Positions 8,677 to 16,428 of a stretch of DNA of 64,000 nucleotides are shown here, one piece after another (position 1 is the stretch's first letter; each line of letters begins with the position of its first letter). Below the pieces are notes generated by a model. That model worked only from the letters and a program-made list of their open reading frames with translations, made no database searches and was not told the DNA's origin. This DNA is from PALSA-693 sp963781155 (lineage in GTDB: Bacteria; Actinomycetota; Acidimicrobiia; Acidimicrobiales; Palsa-688). Location: the NCBI GenBank assembly GCA_963781155.1, contig CAWAEC010000011.1, positions 124,001-188,000 of the forward strand, written 5' to 3'. Made by a program: the position numbers and the translations under genes.

Positions 8677-8870
8677 TCACAGCCCGGTCGCCAGCCAGGC
8701 GTATCGGATGCCGATGGCGATGACGAGCAGGCCGAGTACTCGACGTATCAGCCTCTCGGGCAGGTGCGGTTGTGCCATGGCTCCGAGGTAGCCGCCGATA
8801 AGCCGCCCCAGGCCGGGGCGATGGACCCGTGATGGTGTTGGGATAACCCCACGAACGTGGCTACTCCGGC
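8677..8870 (-). pseudogene. TauE/SafE-type transporter C-terminal relic
   Basis: The minus strand reads 'LIGGYLGAMAQPHLPERLIR', 'RVLGLLVIAIGIRYAW' and then TGA (8677-8679). This is the last transmembrane helix and tail of sulfite-exporter TauE/SafE family permeases (consensus 'GgliGgylGarla-rlpe--lr--lg-lll-lGi-y'). Just upstream, in another frame, 'GVATFVGLSQHHHGSIAP' matches the preceding family segment. The N-terminal half and start are absent. This is a decayed fragment. Confidence 0.5.
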
Positions 8871-9093
8871 GTGTTGGCGATCAGCGAATGTCGCGATTGG
8901 TCATCACGGAACTTCTTGGTGGTGAAACTGTGTCGCTTCCGTTTGCCTTCCAGTCCGACAGGCGCCTGGCTGTGTCGGTGCTCGCTACGCTAGCGAACTC
9001 ATTGCCAAGACCATGCGCCCCGCTTGACCGGTGGTGGCCAGCATCGGTGGTAAGACCGGGAGCGGCACGGATCTGAGTAGTGAGCATCGACTC

Positions 9094-10005
9094 CTATTCA
9101 GCATTGCGGCGGGATTCCCCGGGACGGCGGTCGGTGTCGGCATGCTCCCGATCGGCGGTCCTGTGTCTCCGCCTCTGCCAGACGGCACCGACGACGGCCC
9201 CGAGGGTCAGCACAGCGCCCATGGCAATAAACCACGTAACCAGCGTGAACGTCACCCCGATGGTGCCGTAGGTCTTGCTATCCGAGACAACGGTCGAGGA
9301 GAAGTAGAACGCGGCGAACACGCCCAGGCCGACCCAAAAGAGCGCGGTGGCGACAGCGGCCGGGAGGGTCCCTCGCCACGATTCCCGGCCGCCCAGCAAG
9401 AAGTGTATTGACCACCAGAAAAACACGGCGAAGCCGACGCACTCCACCACGCTGATAACCACCGGTCCCGCCGGTCCATCGCGCAACGTCTTACCGATGG
9501 CGCTGTCAGCGATGACGACCCCGCCGACAAATAGGACCCACACCACGCATCGGAGCCACCCTTGCCTCAGGCCAAGCGGAGAGTATTCGAATGCCCGCTC
9601 GTAAATCACTTCAACCGATCTGGCCACGGCAACGGTACCCGCGAACGACAGAAGGAGGCTCACAAAGATGGCCAGGTCAAATGACTTTACCGACGCCTTA
9701 AACAAGCCCTCAACGACCCGATCGCCCTGGGTGCTCAGACCGAGATGTTGGGCTATGTCATCCTGGACCCGATGACCGGCAAATGCGCTCAGGACAATGA
9801 TCAGCGGCAGAACCGAGACCAAGAGGCACACGCCGAAGATGATGATGCGGTCGCCAAAGTTCACCGCACCGAGTCCCGTCACCAGCTCCTGGGCGAAAGA
9901 CCCCTCGTACCGGGCACGCCATCCCTTGGGCAGATTCGGATGCTGCGCAGTGGACGTCCCAGGTCTGGCAGGACGCCGGCTCGGGTCCTCCATGCTCGAC
10001 TCCAT
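9094..10005 (-). CDS. YihY/BrkB family inner-membrane protein
   Basis: A 303-residue polytopic membrane protein. After a hydrophilic N-terminus it shows the YihY opening ('VNFGDRIIIFGVCLLVSVLP'), then about five more hydrophobic segments: 'SFDLAIFVSLLLSFAG', 'CVVWVLFVGGVVIADSA', 'VVISVVECVGFAVFFWW', 'VATALFWVGLGVFAAFYF', and 'FTLVTWFIAMGAVLTLGAVV' after the conserved 'SKTYGTIGVTF'. The tail is basic and Arg-rich, probably cytoplasmic. The family was once called ribonuclease BN in error; its role is still unknown. The gene stands alone. Confidence 0.85.
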   Translation of the reverse strand: MESSMEDPSRRPARPGTSTAQHPNLPKGWRARYEGSFAQELVTGLGAVNFGDRIIIFGVCLLVSVLPLIIVLSAFAGHRVQDDIAQHLGLSTQGDRVVEGLFKASVKSFDLAIFVSLLLSFAGTVAVARSVEVIYERAFEYSPLGLRQGWLRCVVWVLFVGGVVIADSAIGKTLRDGPAGPVVISVVECVGFAVFFWWSIHFLLGGRESWRGTLPAAVATALFWVGLGVFAAFYFSSTVVSDSKTYGTIGVTFTLVTWFIAMGAVLTLGAVVGAVWQRRRHRTADREHADTDRRPGESRRNAE

Positions 10006-11175
10006 TGCGACCTGCCCTCTCCCACTCGTCCACGCATGGTGCCACTGCGGAGCCCATTATCCCTCTATCCCCTCTACAGCCGGGGATCCAGCTTGCCGTG
10101 GCCGGGCTCGATCTCGACGCCGCCTTCCCTTTTCGAGTTGACCTGCCAGCCAACGTGACTGTGGGCTCCGATGTAGCCGGTCCAATCCGCTGTCACTGCT
10201 GGCCACGGCCTTGCAAAGGCTGCCGAGGGATCGGGCGTATGTCCCGATCCAGACCACGTTACCGAGGAGTAGTACCCCGTGAGGAGGCGCCCCCACTCCC
10301 GAGGAGACGCCGTCAAGGTACCACTGGCTGCTGACCCGCCTGCTTCATCGTCGGCTGACCACGCTTGCCACAGACAGGATCCTCTCCGTCCAAACTTGAC
10401 GTCCCGGAGAGCACCTGCTTGGCGCAGTTGGTCAACACGGCGTGGATCACAACCTCGCCGTCGTTGAGACGGTCGTAGAACCCAGATCGAGGATCCGCCC
10501 GATTCAGGCGCGGCCTTGCGTGCGCCGTATTTGAACCTACCGCCCGTCCACGATTCCCCTTGGTTTAGCTGCAACACTGTCATCACGCCTCTCTGACCGG
10601 TGTTGAGGATCTGGCGCCCATATCTATTTCGTTTGATTGTGGAAGCGACTCGGATTGAGTCGCGCCATAACTCTCGACAGCCGTATGGATATGCAGTAGG
10701 GCTGCTTGACTCTTTTTACCAGCTGACACAGGGCCGTGCAGGCTGGTTGGCGTGCCCAGGTCGTACTGACAGGATGCCGGTTCAGCAGTCGCTATCGGAT
10801 GCCGAAGAGTGGGATCGTCAGGTAATGAGATGCGGAAGATAAGACGCTGGAGTGACTTGATATGAAGCTGTGACGTCGCTGGGGCAGCTACACGAATCGG
10901 GTTCGGTTAGGCGGGCGATTTCTGGGTACCGGTAGCGAAGCCGGTTGCCGCGAATTTGGATTGAGGCAAAGTACGGCTCGGGTGTGACGGGGAGGAAGCG
11001 GCGACCGGGAGGCCAAACTGCATGGGGATACCCGGTCAACTGGCGGCCGCAGTTGCCATCGGAGGGAAAAGCTGCTGGTAGGAAAGCCGTGCAGACGCTC
11101 CGGTCGGTGCCGTTCCCGACGTCGTTGCCCCGGTGTTGGGTGGCCGCACGACCCGTCCCTACTCGGGCCGCCGTT
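10006..11175. other. 1.2 kb without a recognisable gene
   Basis: Several open frames cross this stretch but none has both a ribosome site and natural composition. A minus-strand phrase 'SPREWGRLL' (about 10295-10325) resembles the end of DUF397 proteins, but nothing else supports it. The part from 10600 to 10850 is noticeably less GC-rich than its surroundings, in keeping with foreign or decayed DNA. Confidence 0.4.
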
Positions 11176-11458
11176 ATGGTGAGCATGTGGTGCCCAAGTC
11201 TTCCCCGCCCCGTCGCCTGGTCCTACCACGGGACCGAATACCTCAGCATTGGGGCAGCGGCCCAGGCTCTGGGACGCAGCACCTGGACCATCAAGCGCTA
11301 TGAGGCGGGAGGGATTGCTGCCCCGGCCCGAGCCGCCCCCCGCCGAGGCCGACGGACAATCTCGGTATCGCTGGTGCCGGGCCGACCAGGTCGAGTCCTT
11401 CCGACGAGCCCGGGAGCAGGATGGCCAGGGACCGCTGAACAACTCCCGGCGCGATTGA
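11176..11458 (+). CDS. small MerR/excisionase-like helix-turn-helix protein, one frameshift
   Basis: From the ATG at 11176 the frame reads 'EYLSIGAAAQALGRSTWTIK' followed by RYE, a winged HTH of MerR/excisionase type. After 'KRYE' the frame turns Pro/Arg-rich. One base further on it continues naturally as 'REGLLPRPEPPPAEADGQSR', 'YRWCRADQVESFRRAREQDG' and stops at 11458. The 'RyR-Y-adQVe-fr-a' block is the expected second half of such DNA-binding domains. A one-base insertion near 11297-11305 is therefore likely. The restored protein has about 93 residues. It may be an excisionase left from the mobile element or a small regulator; no partner is visible. Confidence 0.55.
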
Positions 11459-11995
11459 GGGACAACCAGACCGAGCCGGCTGAGCCCAAGCGGAGTTAGC
11501 GCACCTTGGCGGAGGCTTCAGAAGAGGAGAACTCCGAGGCGCGACCGGGCGGGCACGGTTGGGACGGCCACAGAACCTGGTCCAGTTCCAAGACGATGAT
11601 GAGGGCGAGGATCGGGACTGGGATCCGTATGAGAGGGCGCCGGTGGCGACGGTCCCCGTCTGTCCGACCTGCGGCGGGAGCCCGGACAGGTCACCGAGCA
11701 GTGGCAGCGCCCCACCCCATCTGTGCCAGCCACGGCCGCGTCAGCCCGGTCATGGTCGCTGCACCGGCCCAGGACGGCCGATCCTGGGGCCACGGCTACA
11801 CCCAGTTCCCGGCCCGTCTGTCGACTTCACGGCCCGTCAGCGTCCCCGTCTGGACCCGTTGACACAGGCGTTGGCGGTACGGGCGATGCGGACGCCCCGG
11901 GCGCGACCCCGACCAGGACCGACCTGCCTGGATCATTACGCGGGGCCGACCCGGCCCAGCTGGCCATCAGGTAGCATGAGTGCTACTGTGGGTTC
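11459..11995. other. intergenic stretch without a supported gene
   Basis: All three plus frames are partly open because of high GC. One (from 11559) begins with an acidic run 'QDDDEGEDRDWDPYERAP' and a CxxC ('VCPTCGG'), then becomes Pro/Arg/Ser-rich. No start signal or family match is apparent. Confidence 0.4.
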
Positions 11996-12238
11996 ATGCC
12001 TGACGACCGCACCACGGTGGGACTCAAGGAACTCCGGCAGGACGCTTCCGGACTGGTTCGCCGGGTCGAGGGCGGCGAGGAGATCGACATCACCGTGTCA
12101 GGACGCCTGGCCGCTCGCCTGGTCCCTCCGGCCCCGAGGCGGTGGCAGCGGTGGGACGGGATCGCGGGCCTGTTCGCCGGTCGGGATGACCCGGACTGGG
12201 AGGCCGACCGCGAATTGATCGACCACTCCATTGGCTGA
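11996..12238 (+). CDS. type II antitoxin, Phd/YefM family
   Basis: An 80-residue protein with the Phd/YefM N-terminal fold: 'VGLKELRQDASGLVRRVEGG' followed by 'EEIDITVSGRLAARLVP'. This is the standard prevent-host-death antitoxin start, with the DNA-binding half at residues 1-50. The C-terminal 'DPDWEADRELIDHSIG' is the acidic toxin-binding tail typical of VapB/Phd partners of PIN toxins. Such antitoxins bind their own promoter and neutralise the toxin. The cognate VapC lies 575 bp downstream (12813), not overlapping as is usual; the intervening DNA holds a membrane-protein-like frame and a small CxxC ORF. Confidence 0.85.
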   Translation: MPDDRTTVGLKELRQDASGLVRRVEGGEEIDITVSGRLAARLVPPAPRRWQRWDGIAGLFAGRDDPDWEADRELIDHSIG

Positions 12239-12241
12239 ACT

Positions 12242-12658
12242 ATGAGTGATCCGATCGCCAAGAAGCTTCCGCTGCGCCATCCCGCAGAGATCCCGATCTT
12301 CGTTTTGATGGTGGTGCTGAACGTCGCCATCGCGGCCGTTCTCATCGATTTCCTGGTATCGAAAGCCTTGCTTCCTACTGCGTTGCGCGGTACGAACTGG
12401 GAGCCGACGTGGCGTAATGGCGCTGCGCTGGAGCCGAAGGGCGAGTTGGGTCTGATCCTGCTGGCCGCCGGGAGGTACGCGGCGGAGAACGTCGAGGCGA
12501 GCGAGTTGGTCGATCAGGGACGCCACCTCGGCGGTTTCTGGGTCGGAATCTCGCAGCTGCCTCGATCGCACCCCTGGACGGTGCGGCGGATATGGCGGCC
12601 TCACCAGCTAGGGTTGTTTGGCCCTGCAAACACCGTCGGCCAACCGGCACCACGCTGA
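12242..12658 (+). CDS. hypothetical membrane-anchored protein, possibly a chimeric or truncated frame
   Basis: The ATG lies 3 bp after the antitoxin stop. Residues 1-45 look like a real N-terminus: a basic 'KKLPLRHPAEIP' then one hydrophobic helix 'IFVLMVVLNVAIAAVLIDFL'. The 'PLRHPaE-P-FV-MVVLN' phrase reminds me of the membrane-anchored start of some actinobacterial M48 metallopeptidases, but I cannot confirm it and no HExxH follows. After about residue 45 ('LRGTNWEPTWRNGAALEPKG') the composition changes and no domain is recognised. It could be a fragment inserted between antitoxin and toxin. Confidence 0.35.
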   Translation: MSDPIAKKLPLRHPAEIPIFVLMVVLNVAIAAVLIDFLVSKALLPTALRGTNWEPTWRNGAALEPKGELGLILLAAGRYAAENVEASELVDQGRHLGGFWVGISQLPRSHPWTVRRIWRPHQLGLFGPANTVGQPAPR

Positions 12659-12660
12659 CA

Positions 12661-12816
12661 ATGATCTACAGCAAGTGCGCCGTGTGTGGTGCGGGGGTCT
12701 ATCGCTACAGCGCCGACGGCCCGCGTCAGGGCGAGGTGGACAACGCCGGTCAGGACTGTTGGGCCGCCGAGGCGACGCATGCCGACCATCACCTCCCGAG
12801 CTGGACGGAGCCTTGA
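12661..12816 (+). CDS. small CxxC/His-rich protein overlapping the VapC start
   Basis: A 51-residue frame starting 'MIYSKCAVCGAGVYRYSADG' with one CxxC pair, a third Cys in 'GQDCWA' and a His-rich 'THADHH' segment, which together could bind zinc. Its TGA (12814-12816) overlaps the TTG start of the toxin gene, an arrangement typical of translational coupling. I know no family for it. It may be a genuine third member of the toxin-antitoxin locus or a chance frame; composition and the overlap favour the former weakly. Confidence 0.4.
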   Translation: MIYSKCAVCGAGVYRYSADGPRQGEVDNAGQDCWAAEATHADHHLPSWTEP

Positions 12817-13193
12817 GGGCGATCCTGGACACGTCGGTCGTCATCGCAACCGACGTCGCACCCTTGGAGGGCGAGCTTGCCATCAGCGCCGCCACCCTGG
12901 CTGAACTGCACTTCGGCGTCCTGGTCACCAGCGACGCCAATATCCGGGCCGAACGGCTGCGGCGACTGTCCGAGCTTCAGCGCAGCTTCGACCCCCTACC
13001 CGTCGATGAGATTGTCGCCACCAGCTACGGGGAACTGGCGACGGCGGTGGCAACTTCGGGCCGCCAGCCCCGAGCTCGGGTCATGGACCTGCTCGTCGCC
13101 GCTACCGCCCATGCCCATGCCGCTCGCCTTTACACCCGCAACCCCGGCAACCTGGCCGGGATCGACCATCTCCTCGACATCGTGGCCGTCTGA
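12813..13193 (+). CDS. vapC: VapC-type PIN-domain toxin ribonuclease
   Basis: The product of about 126 residues begins 'RAILDTSVVIA', the first PIN strand with its Asp, continues 'ISAATLAELHFGV' (second acidic residue), 'RVMDLLVAATAHAHAARLYT' (third) and ends 'RNPGNLAGIDHLLDIVAV'. PIN toxins cut RNA with Mg2+. The last acidic site is Asn in 'TRNPGNL', as in many VapC proteins. The TTG start is inferred from the protein alignment and the 4-bp overlap with the small ORF upstream. The Phd-type antitoxin at 11996-12238 is the obvious partner, separated by about 575 bp. Confidence 0.85.
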   Translation: MRAILDTSVVIATDVAPLEGELAISAATLAELHFGVLVTSDANIRAERLRRLSELQRSFDPLPVDEIVATSYGELATAVATSGRQPRARVMDLLVAATAHAHAARLYTRNPGNLAGIDHLLDIVAV

Positions 13194-13308
13194 TGTACCA
13201 CCTGCACTACCCGGCTGCGGGCCGAGCTAGCGCCGCAACGACCGCGATAGTAGTGAACCAGGGGTAGCCGGTAATGGAACCCCACGACCGGGAGGGGAGT
13301 ACTCCCTT

Positions 13309-13863
13309 GTGAGCCCCCGACGAGTCTCCGACCTGGAGCGGGGCGAACGCCGCCGAGCCCTCACCCGTACCGTCATCATCGTGGCCGTGGCCTGGGTTTT
13401 ACTGATAGCCGTCTACTACCTGGTCCCGGCGACCAGAGACACGGCCGCAGCCGCCGTTCCTCGCCTGGCGGGCGGATTGGCCCTGGTCGGCGCCGTGGTG
13501 GGCTGGCAGACCGCCCGCATCAGCCGGGCGGAGTTGCCCGAGCTACGAGCCTTCCAGGCCCTGGGAGTCATCATCCCGCTCTTTCTGATTCTGTTCGCCA
13601 GTCTCTACCTGTCGCTGTCGAACACCTCCGCCTCCAACTTCAGCCAATCACTGGATCACACCCGGGCTCTGTACTTCACCATCACGGTCTTCTCAACGGT
13701 CGGATTCGGCGACATCACCCCAAATACCGATCCGGCCCGCATCGTGGTCAGTGTCCAAATGCTGGCGGACCTGGTCATCATCGGCATCGTGGTTCGCCTC
13801 CTCATCAATGCGGCCAAGACCAGCCTGGCCCGAAACCCGCAAGACTCTCCTGATGCATCCTGA
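13309..13863 (+). CDS. two-pore-type potassium/ion channel protein
   Basis: A 184-residue membrane protein ending in a K+ channel pore. Hydrophobic helices are at about residues 21-42 ('TVIIVAVAWVLLIAVYYL'), 50-68, 83-104 ('FQALGVIIPLFLILFASLYL') and 142-168. The pore helix and selectivity filter 'LYFTITVFSTVGFGDI' lie at about residues 124-139. The filter is TVGFGD, close to the canonical TVGYGD, so K+ selectivity is expected. No RCK/TrkA-N domain follows, so regulation is probably intrinsic or through another protein. The GTG start is preceded by a GGGAGGGGAG purine run about 15 bases upstream. Confidence 0.85.
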   Translation: MSPRRVSDLERGERRRALTRTVIIVAVAWVLLIAVYYLVPATRDTAAAAVPRLAGGLALVGAVVGWQTARISRAELPELRAFQALGVIIPLFLILFASLYLSLSNTSASNFSQSLDHTRALYFTITVFSTVGFGDITPNTDPARIVVSVQMLADLVIIGIVVRLLINAAKTSLARNPQDSPDAS

Positions 13864-14022
13864 CCGGCGCCCGACTTCCCTCCGACCACAAGGAGGAGAC
13901 AGAGGGCTTAGCCCCTGAGACTCCACGGGAACTGACCAAGCTGCTGGCGAGACATAGCCGTCTTGGGGGGCGGGGTGACGGCGAGATGCTGGTCCCACCC
14001 GCCAAGTCGTCCATGCCTGGCG

Positions 14023-14443
14023 TCACTTCCGTAGTCCGCAGATCGGTCCTGACCCCGGTTCGGTGGCCACGTTCACGATGTGCTGCTCGGCTTTATCCGG
14101 GCGACCCAGCCAGCCAGCACAATGTCGTCCAGCCCTGGTCAGTCCGGCGCAATACGTGCCAGGTTCCCTTGGGCTTCGTTGCCGTGCCGGTAACCAGTCG
14201 CCCGAAGTGGATGTCGGCCTCGATCTGGCGGTAGTCGGCGTCGGTGACGGTGGTGCCACTCACTGTTCGAAAGCCCGTCCGTACTCCTCGTCCAGGTCGA
14301 ATAGGGAAGCCTTGGCTGGCCAGGTAGATGGCGACCTGGCCTCGGGGCTGCACTACCCCTGCTGCGAGCTCGTCCCGAAGTTTCTCCCGTGCAGGAATCC
14401 GTACTGAAGGGCCTTTCCTTCGATTGCTTCGGGAAGCCCCCAT
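14023..14443 (-). pseudogene. hypothetical protein, probably frameshifted
   Basis: One minus frame reads 'VTDADYRQIEADIHFGRLVT', 'GTWHVLRRTDQGWTTLCWLA' and stops at 14093. The adjacent frame then continues 'PDKAEQHIVNVATEPGSGPI' and 'CGLRK', stopping at 14023. The joined C-terminus, with Cys in 'LCW' and 'ICG', has the natural composition the individual tails lack, so I suspect one indel at about 14095-14110. No family is recognised. Confidence 0.3.
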
Positions 14444-14688
14444 TCATCGCGTGTTTGATTTTCGTTCTATCTGGGACCGCGGTTTGTCGTCTTTAAGAGA
14501 AAAATGACCGGGCACGGAGAGAAGATATCTCCGATCCAAGTGTTGTCCAGGCTCGAGCGAATAAGGATACAGACAGCAACCCGAGGGCTTGGGCGCGGTG
14601 GCCGACTGCTGTTTATCCGGTTGCCAGCGTGTGCGAACGCAAAACATTCCCCCCACTGCAATTCGCCGATCAAGTCGGCTCGACAGGC

Positions 14689-14720
14689 GTCATGGAGGCT
14701 GCAACCTCAGCCTCCATGAC
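14689..14720 (-). terminator. terminator of the Rpf-like gene
   Basis: GTCATGGAGGCTG (14689-14701) and CAGCCTCCATGAC (14708-14720) form a perfect 13-bp stem with a 6-base loop, 15 bases beyond the stop codon of the minus-strand gene. No T-run follows. Confidence 0.75.
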
Positions 14721-14735
14721 GGTGACTGTCAGACT

Positions 14736-15452
14736 TTACGCACCACACATCCTGGATGTGTTCGGCCAGGCACGCCAGCCCTGCTGGGCCTGGATGCGCT
14801 CGTTGACGGCGGTCTGCTCAGCAGCGGTGGCCTCGTCAGCCCGGGGGGCGTACGCCAGCCCGCCGCCTTCCGCCCAGGAAGCCTGGGTGTCCTGATACAT
14901 GCCGTAGTAGCCGTTGCCCGTGTTGGTGCTCGGGTTGCCACCTGACTCGTGAGCCGCAATGCAGCCCCAGATTCCGGAGCCCGAGTACGAAGGTGCGGGA
15001 GCGGTGTAGCTCACCCGCGGCGCGGACGCCACATGCGACGTTTCGCTCACCGGAGGCGTGTAGTGCGTCGGCGACGCCACCGGAGCCGGTGAGGGGGCCG
15101 CGTACGGAACGTAGTCGGCAGGTGGGATAGTGATGACCTGACCTACATAGATCAGATTCGGGTTGGGAATGTGGTTGTACGCAGCCAGTTCTTCCCAAGT
15201 CCGGGAGGTTCGTGCGCCGATCGCTGAGAGGGTGTCTCCGGGGCTAACGGTGACGCTCTCGACCGGCGCAGGAACTCTCGGGGGCGCATCACTGGCGAGT
15301 GTCGCCATGACCACTGGAAGTCGCTGCTGCGGGACTCGAATTGCTCGGTCCTGTAGCCGGACGGTCGGTGCTGCGGTTGCCGCTTGTGCGGCGGTGGGTA
15401 AGGTGCCAAGGACGGCACAGCCGATGAATATCAGCCTTGTTCGTCGCTTCAT
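14736..15452 (-). CDS. secreted LysM plus Rpf-like transglycosylase (resuscitation-promoting factor type)
   Basis: A 238-residue exported cell-wall protein. It has a Sec signal peptide ('MKRRTRLIFIGCAVLGTLPT', cleavage near AQA-A). A LysM peptidoglycan-binding domain spans about residues 67-112 ('VSPGDTLSAIGARTSRTWEE' to 'IYVGQVITIP'). A Pro/Ser/Thr linker follows, then a C-terminal Rpf-type lysozyme fold 'GIWGCIAAHESGGNPSTNTG' with 'GYYGMYQDTQASWAEGGG'. The Glu in HESGGN is the expected catalytic acid. Such proteins cleave peptidoglycan during regrowth from dormancy. The ATG follows a GAAGGAG ribosome site and a strong hairpin closes the transcript. Confidence 0.85.
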   Translation of the reverse strand: MKRRTRLIFIGCAVLGTLPTAAQAATAAPTVRLQDRAIRVPQQRLPVVMATLASDAPPRVPAPVESVTVSPGDTLSAIGARTSRTWEELAAYNHIPNPNLIYVGQVITIPPADYVPYAAPSPAPVASPTHYTPPVSETSHVASAPRVSYTAPAPSYSGSGIWGCIAAHESGGNPSTNTGNGYYGMYQDTQASWAEGGGLAYAPRADEATAAEQTAVNERIQAQQGWRAWPNTSRMCGA

Positions 15453-16060
15453 GGGACTCCTTCGGTCGTGCCCGTAATTCGGGCCGTGCTGGTGGTCTTG
15501 CGGAGCGGGAACAGGTCTGTGGTTGTTGAGACCCGAACCCTAGGGAGTTTCCAAGGGCGTTACTTCCTTCCTCTGTGTCGCGCGGGTGCCTACAGACGTG
15601 TCGAGGTGCTCCAGGAGGAGCTCAAACGCCGGGACTGGGCTCGTCCCAAACCCCGTCGACGTACTGGTAGGCGTCCTGAAGGTTCACCAGGGTTGCATAG
15701 TCGGACGCTCGGCGCCAGCCGGCGGTGCATCGCGGGACCGTTGAGCACCGCTCCGGCCGTATCTTGGCCGGGCGCCACCAGGGAGAGGTCACCGAGCGCG
15801 GTCCCGATGGTTCTGGCAGTGAAATTCTGGAAATCCCTGTTCAAAGGGCCTTACCCACGTATTTCCGCAATCGGATGCCATCGTTTGGCGCGCCCGGATG
15901 AGCGCCCGCCGCGACCGCTTTGTCCCGCTGGCCCGGCCGGCAGCATCCCCGGTGGCGAGCTCTCTGGAGGCTACGTTTTGCGAGCGTGCCCGTGGGATCT
16001 GGCGACGGCCGCTTGCGTTCAATGCGGCTCGTCGTGGGCGTGATGGCGATAGCGGGCGCG
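15453..16060. other. 600 bp of decayed or non-coding sequence
   Basis: No frame has a credible start and natural composition. A short minus-strand segment (about 15630-15700) reads 'DYATLVNLQDAYQYVDGVWD' before a stop and looks protein-like, but its upstream part is in no coherent frame. I take it as a relic of unknown origin. Confidence 0.35.
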
Positions 16061-16067
16061 GTCACCG

Positions 16068-16405
16068 GTGTTCGTCTACGGAGACATACCGGCCGGTGCC
16101 CAGCCGGCGGCCGCCATCAGCATCTTCTACCCTTCCTCCGATCTGACCTGGACATGGCACCCGGACCGGCAAAGGTGGGTCCGTTCGTATGCAGGCACCG
16201 GACTGGCGCCGATGGGAGAGGGGGGGTATATCAGCATCACCAACATTGTCATTATGAGGGTGGTCATGTATCCAAGCCCCTACGTCGAGGATGACACCGG
16301 CGCGGACGAAAATGAACCCTTTGGCGCCAGGCGCAACCTGGATCGAGCTCGTTCCGACCACTCTCCCGGTGACGACGGCCGGATAGCAGGGTTCTGACGA
16401 GCAGG
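16068..16405 (+). pseudogene. DUF3048 lipoprotein, C-terminal relic
   Basis: The frame from about 16068 reads 'FVYGDIPAGAQPAAAISIFY', 'LTWTWHPDRQRWVRSYAGTG' and 'GGYISITNIVIMRVVMYPSP'. These are the strand blocks of the C-terminal DUF3048 domain ('v-w-wd---g-w-R', 'NVivq-v'). In a different frame the end 'LAPGATWIELVPTTLPV' (about 16320-16380) is the family's C-terminal motif. An internal deletion and a frameshift separate the two, and the N-terminal domain is missing. A fuller DUF3048 gene exists at 41585-42681, so this is probably a dead paralogue. Confidence 0.55.
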
Positions 16406-16428
16406 AAGCCAGAAGGATCGACGGTCTC

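Noticed and set aside
10295..10330. Possible DUF397 end ('SPREWGRLL') on the minus strand
   Set aside because: No other part of the family and no HTH partner gene nearby.
15453..15545. Possible c-di-AMP (ydaO) riboswitch before the Rpf-like gene
   Set aside because: Such riboswitches are common before rpf genes, but I could not find the conserved core in this 90-bp leader.
15600..15850. Minus-strand fragment with a protein-like 'LVNLQDAYQYVDGVWD'
   Set aside because: No family recognised and no coherent frame upstream.
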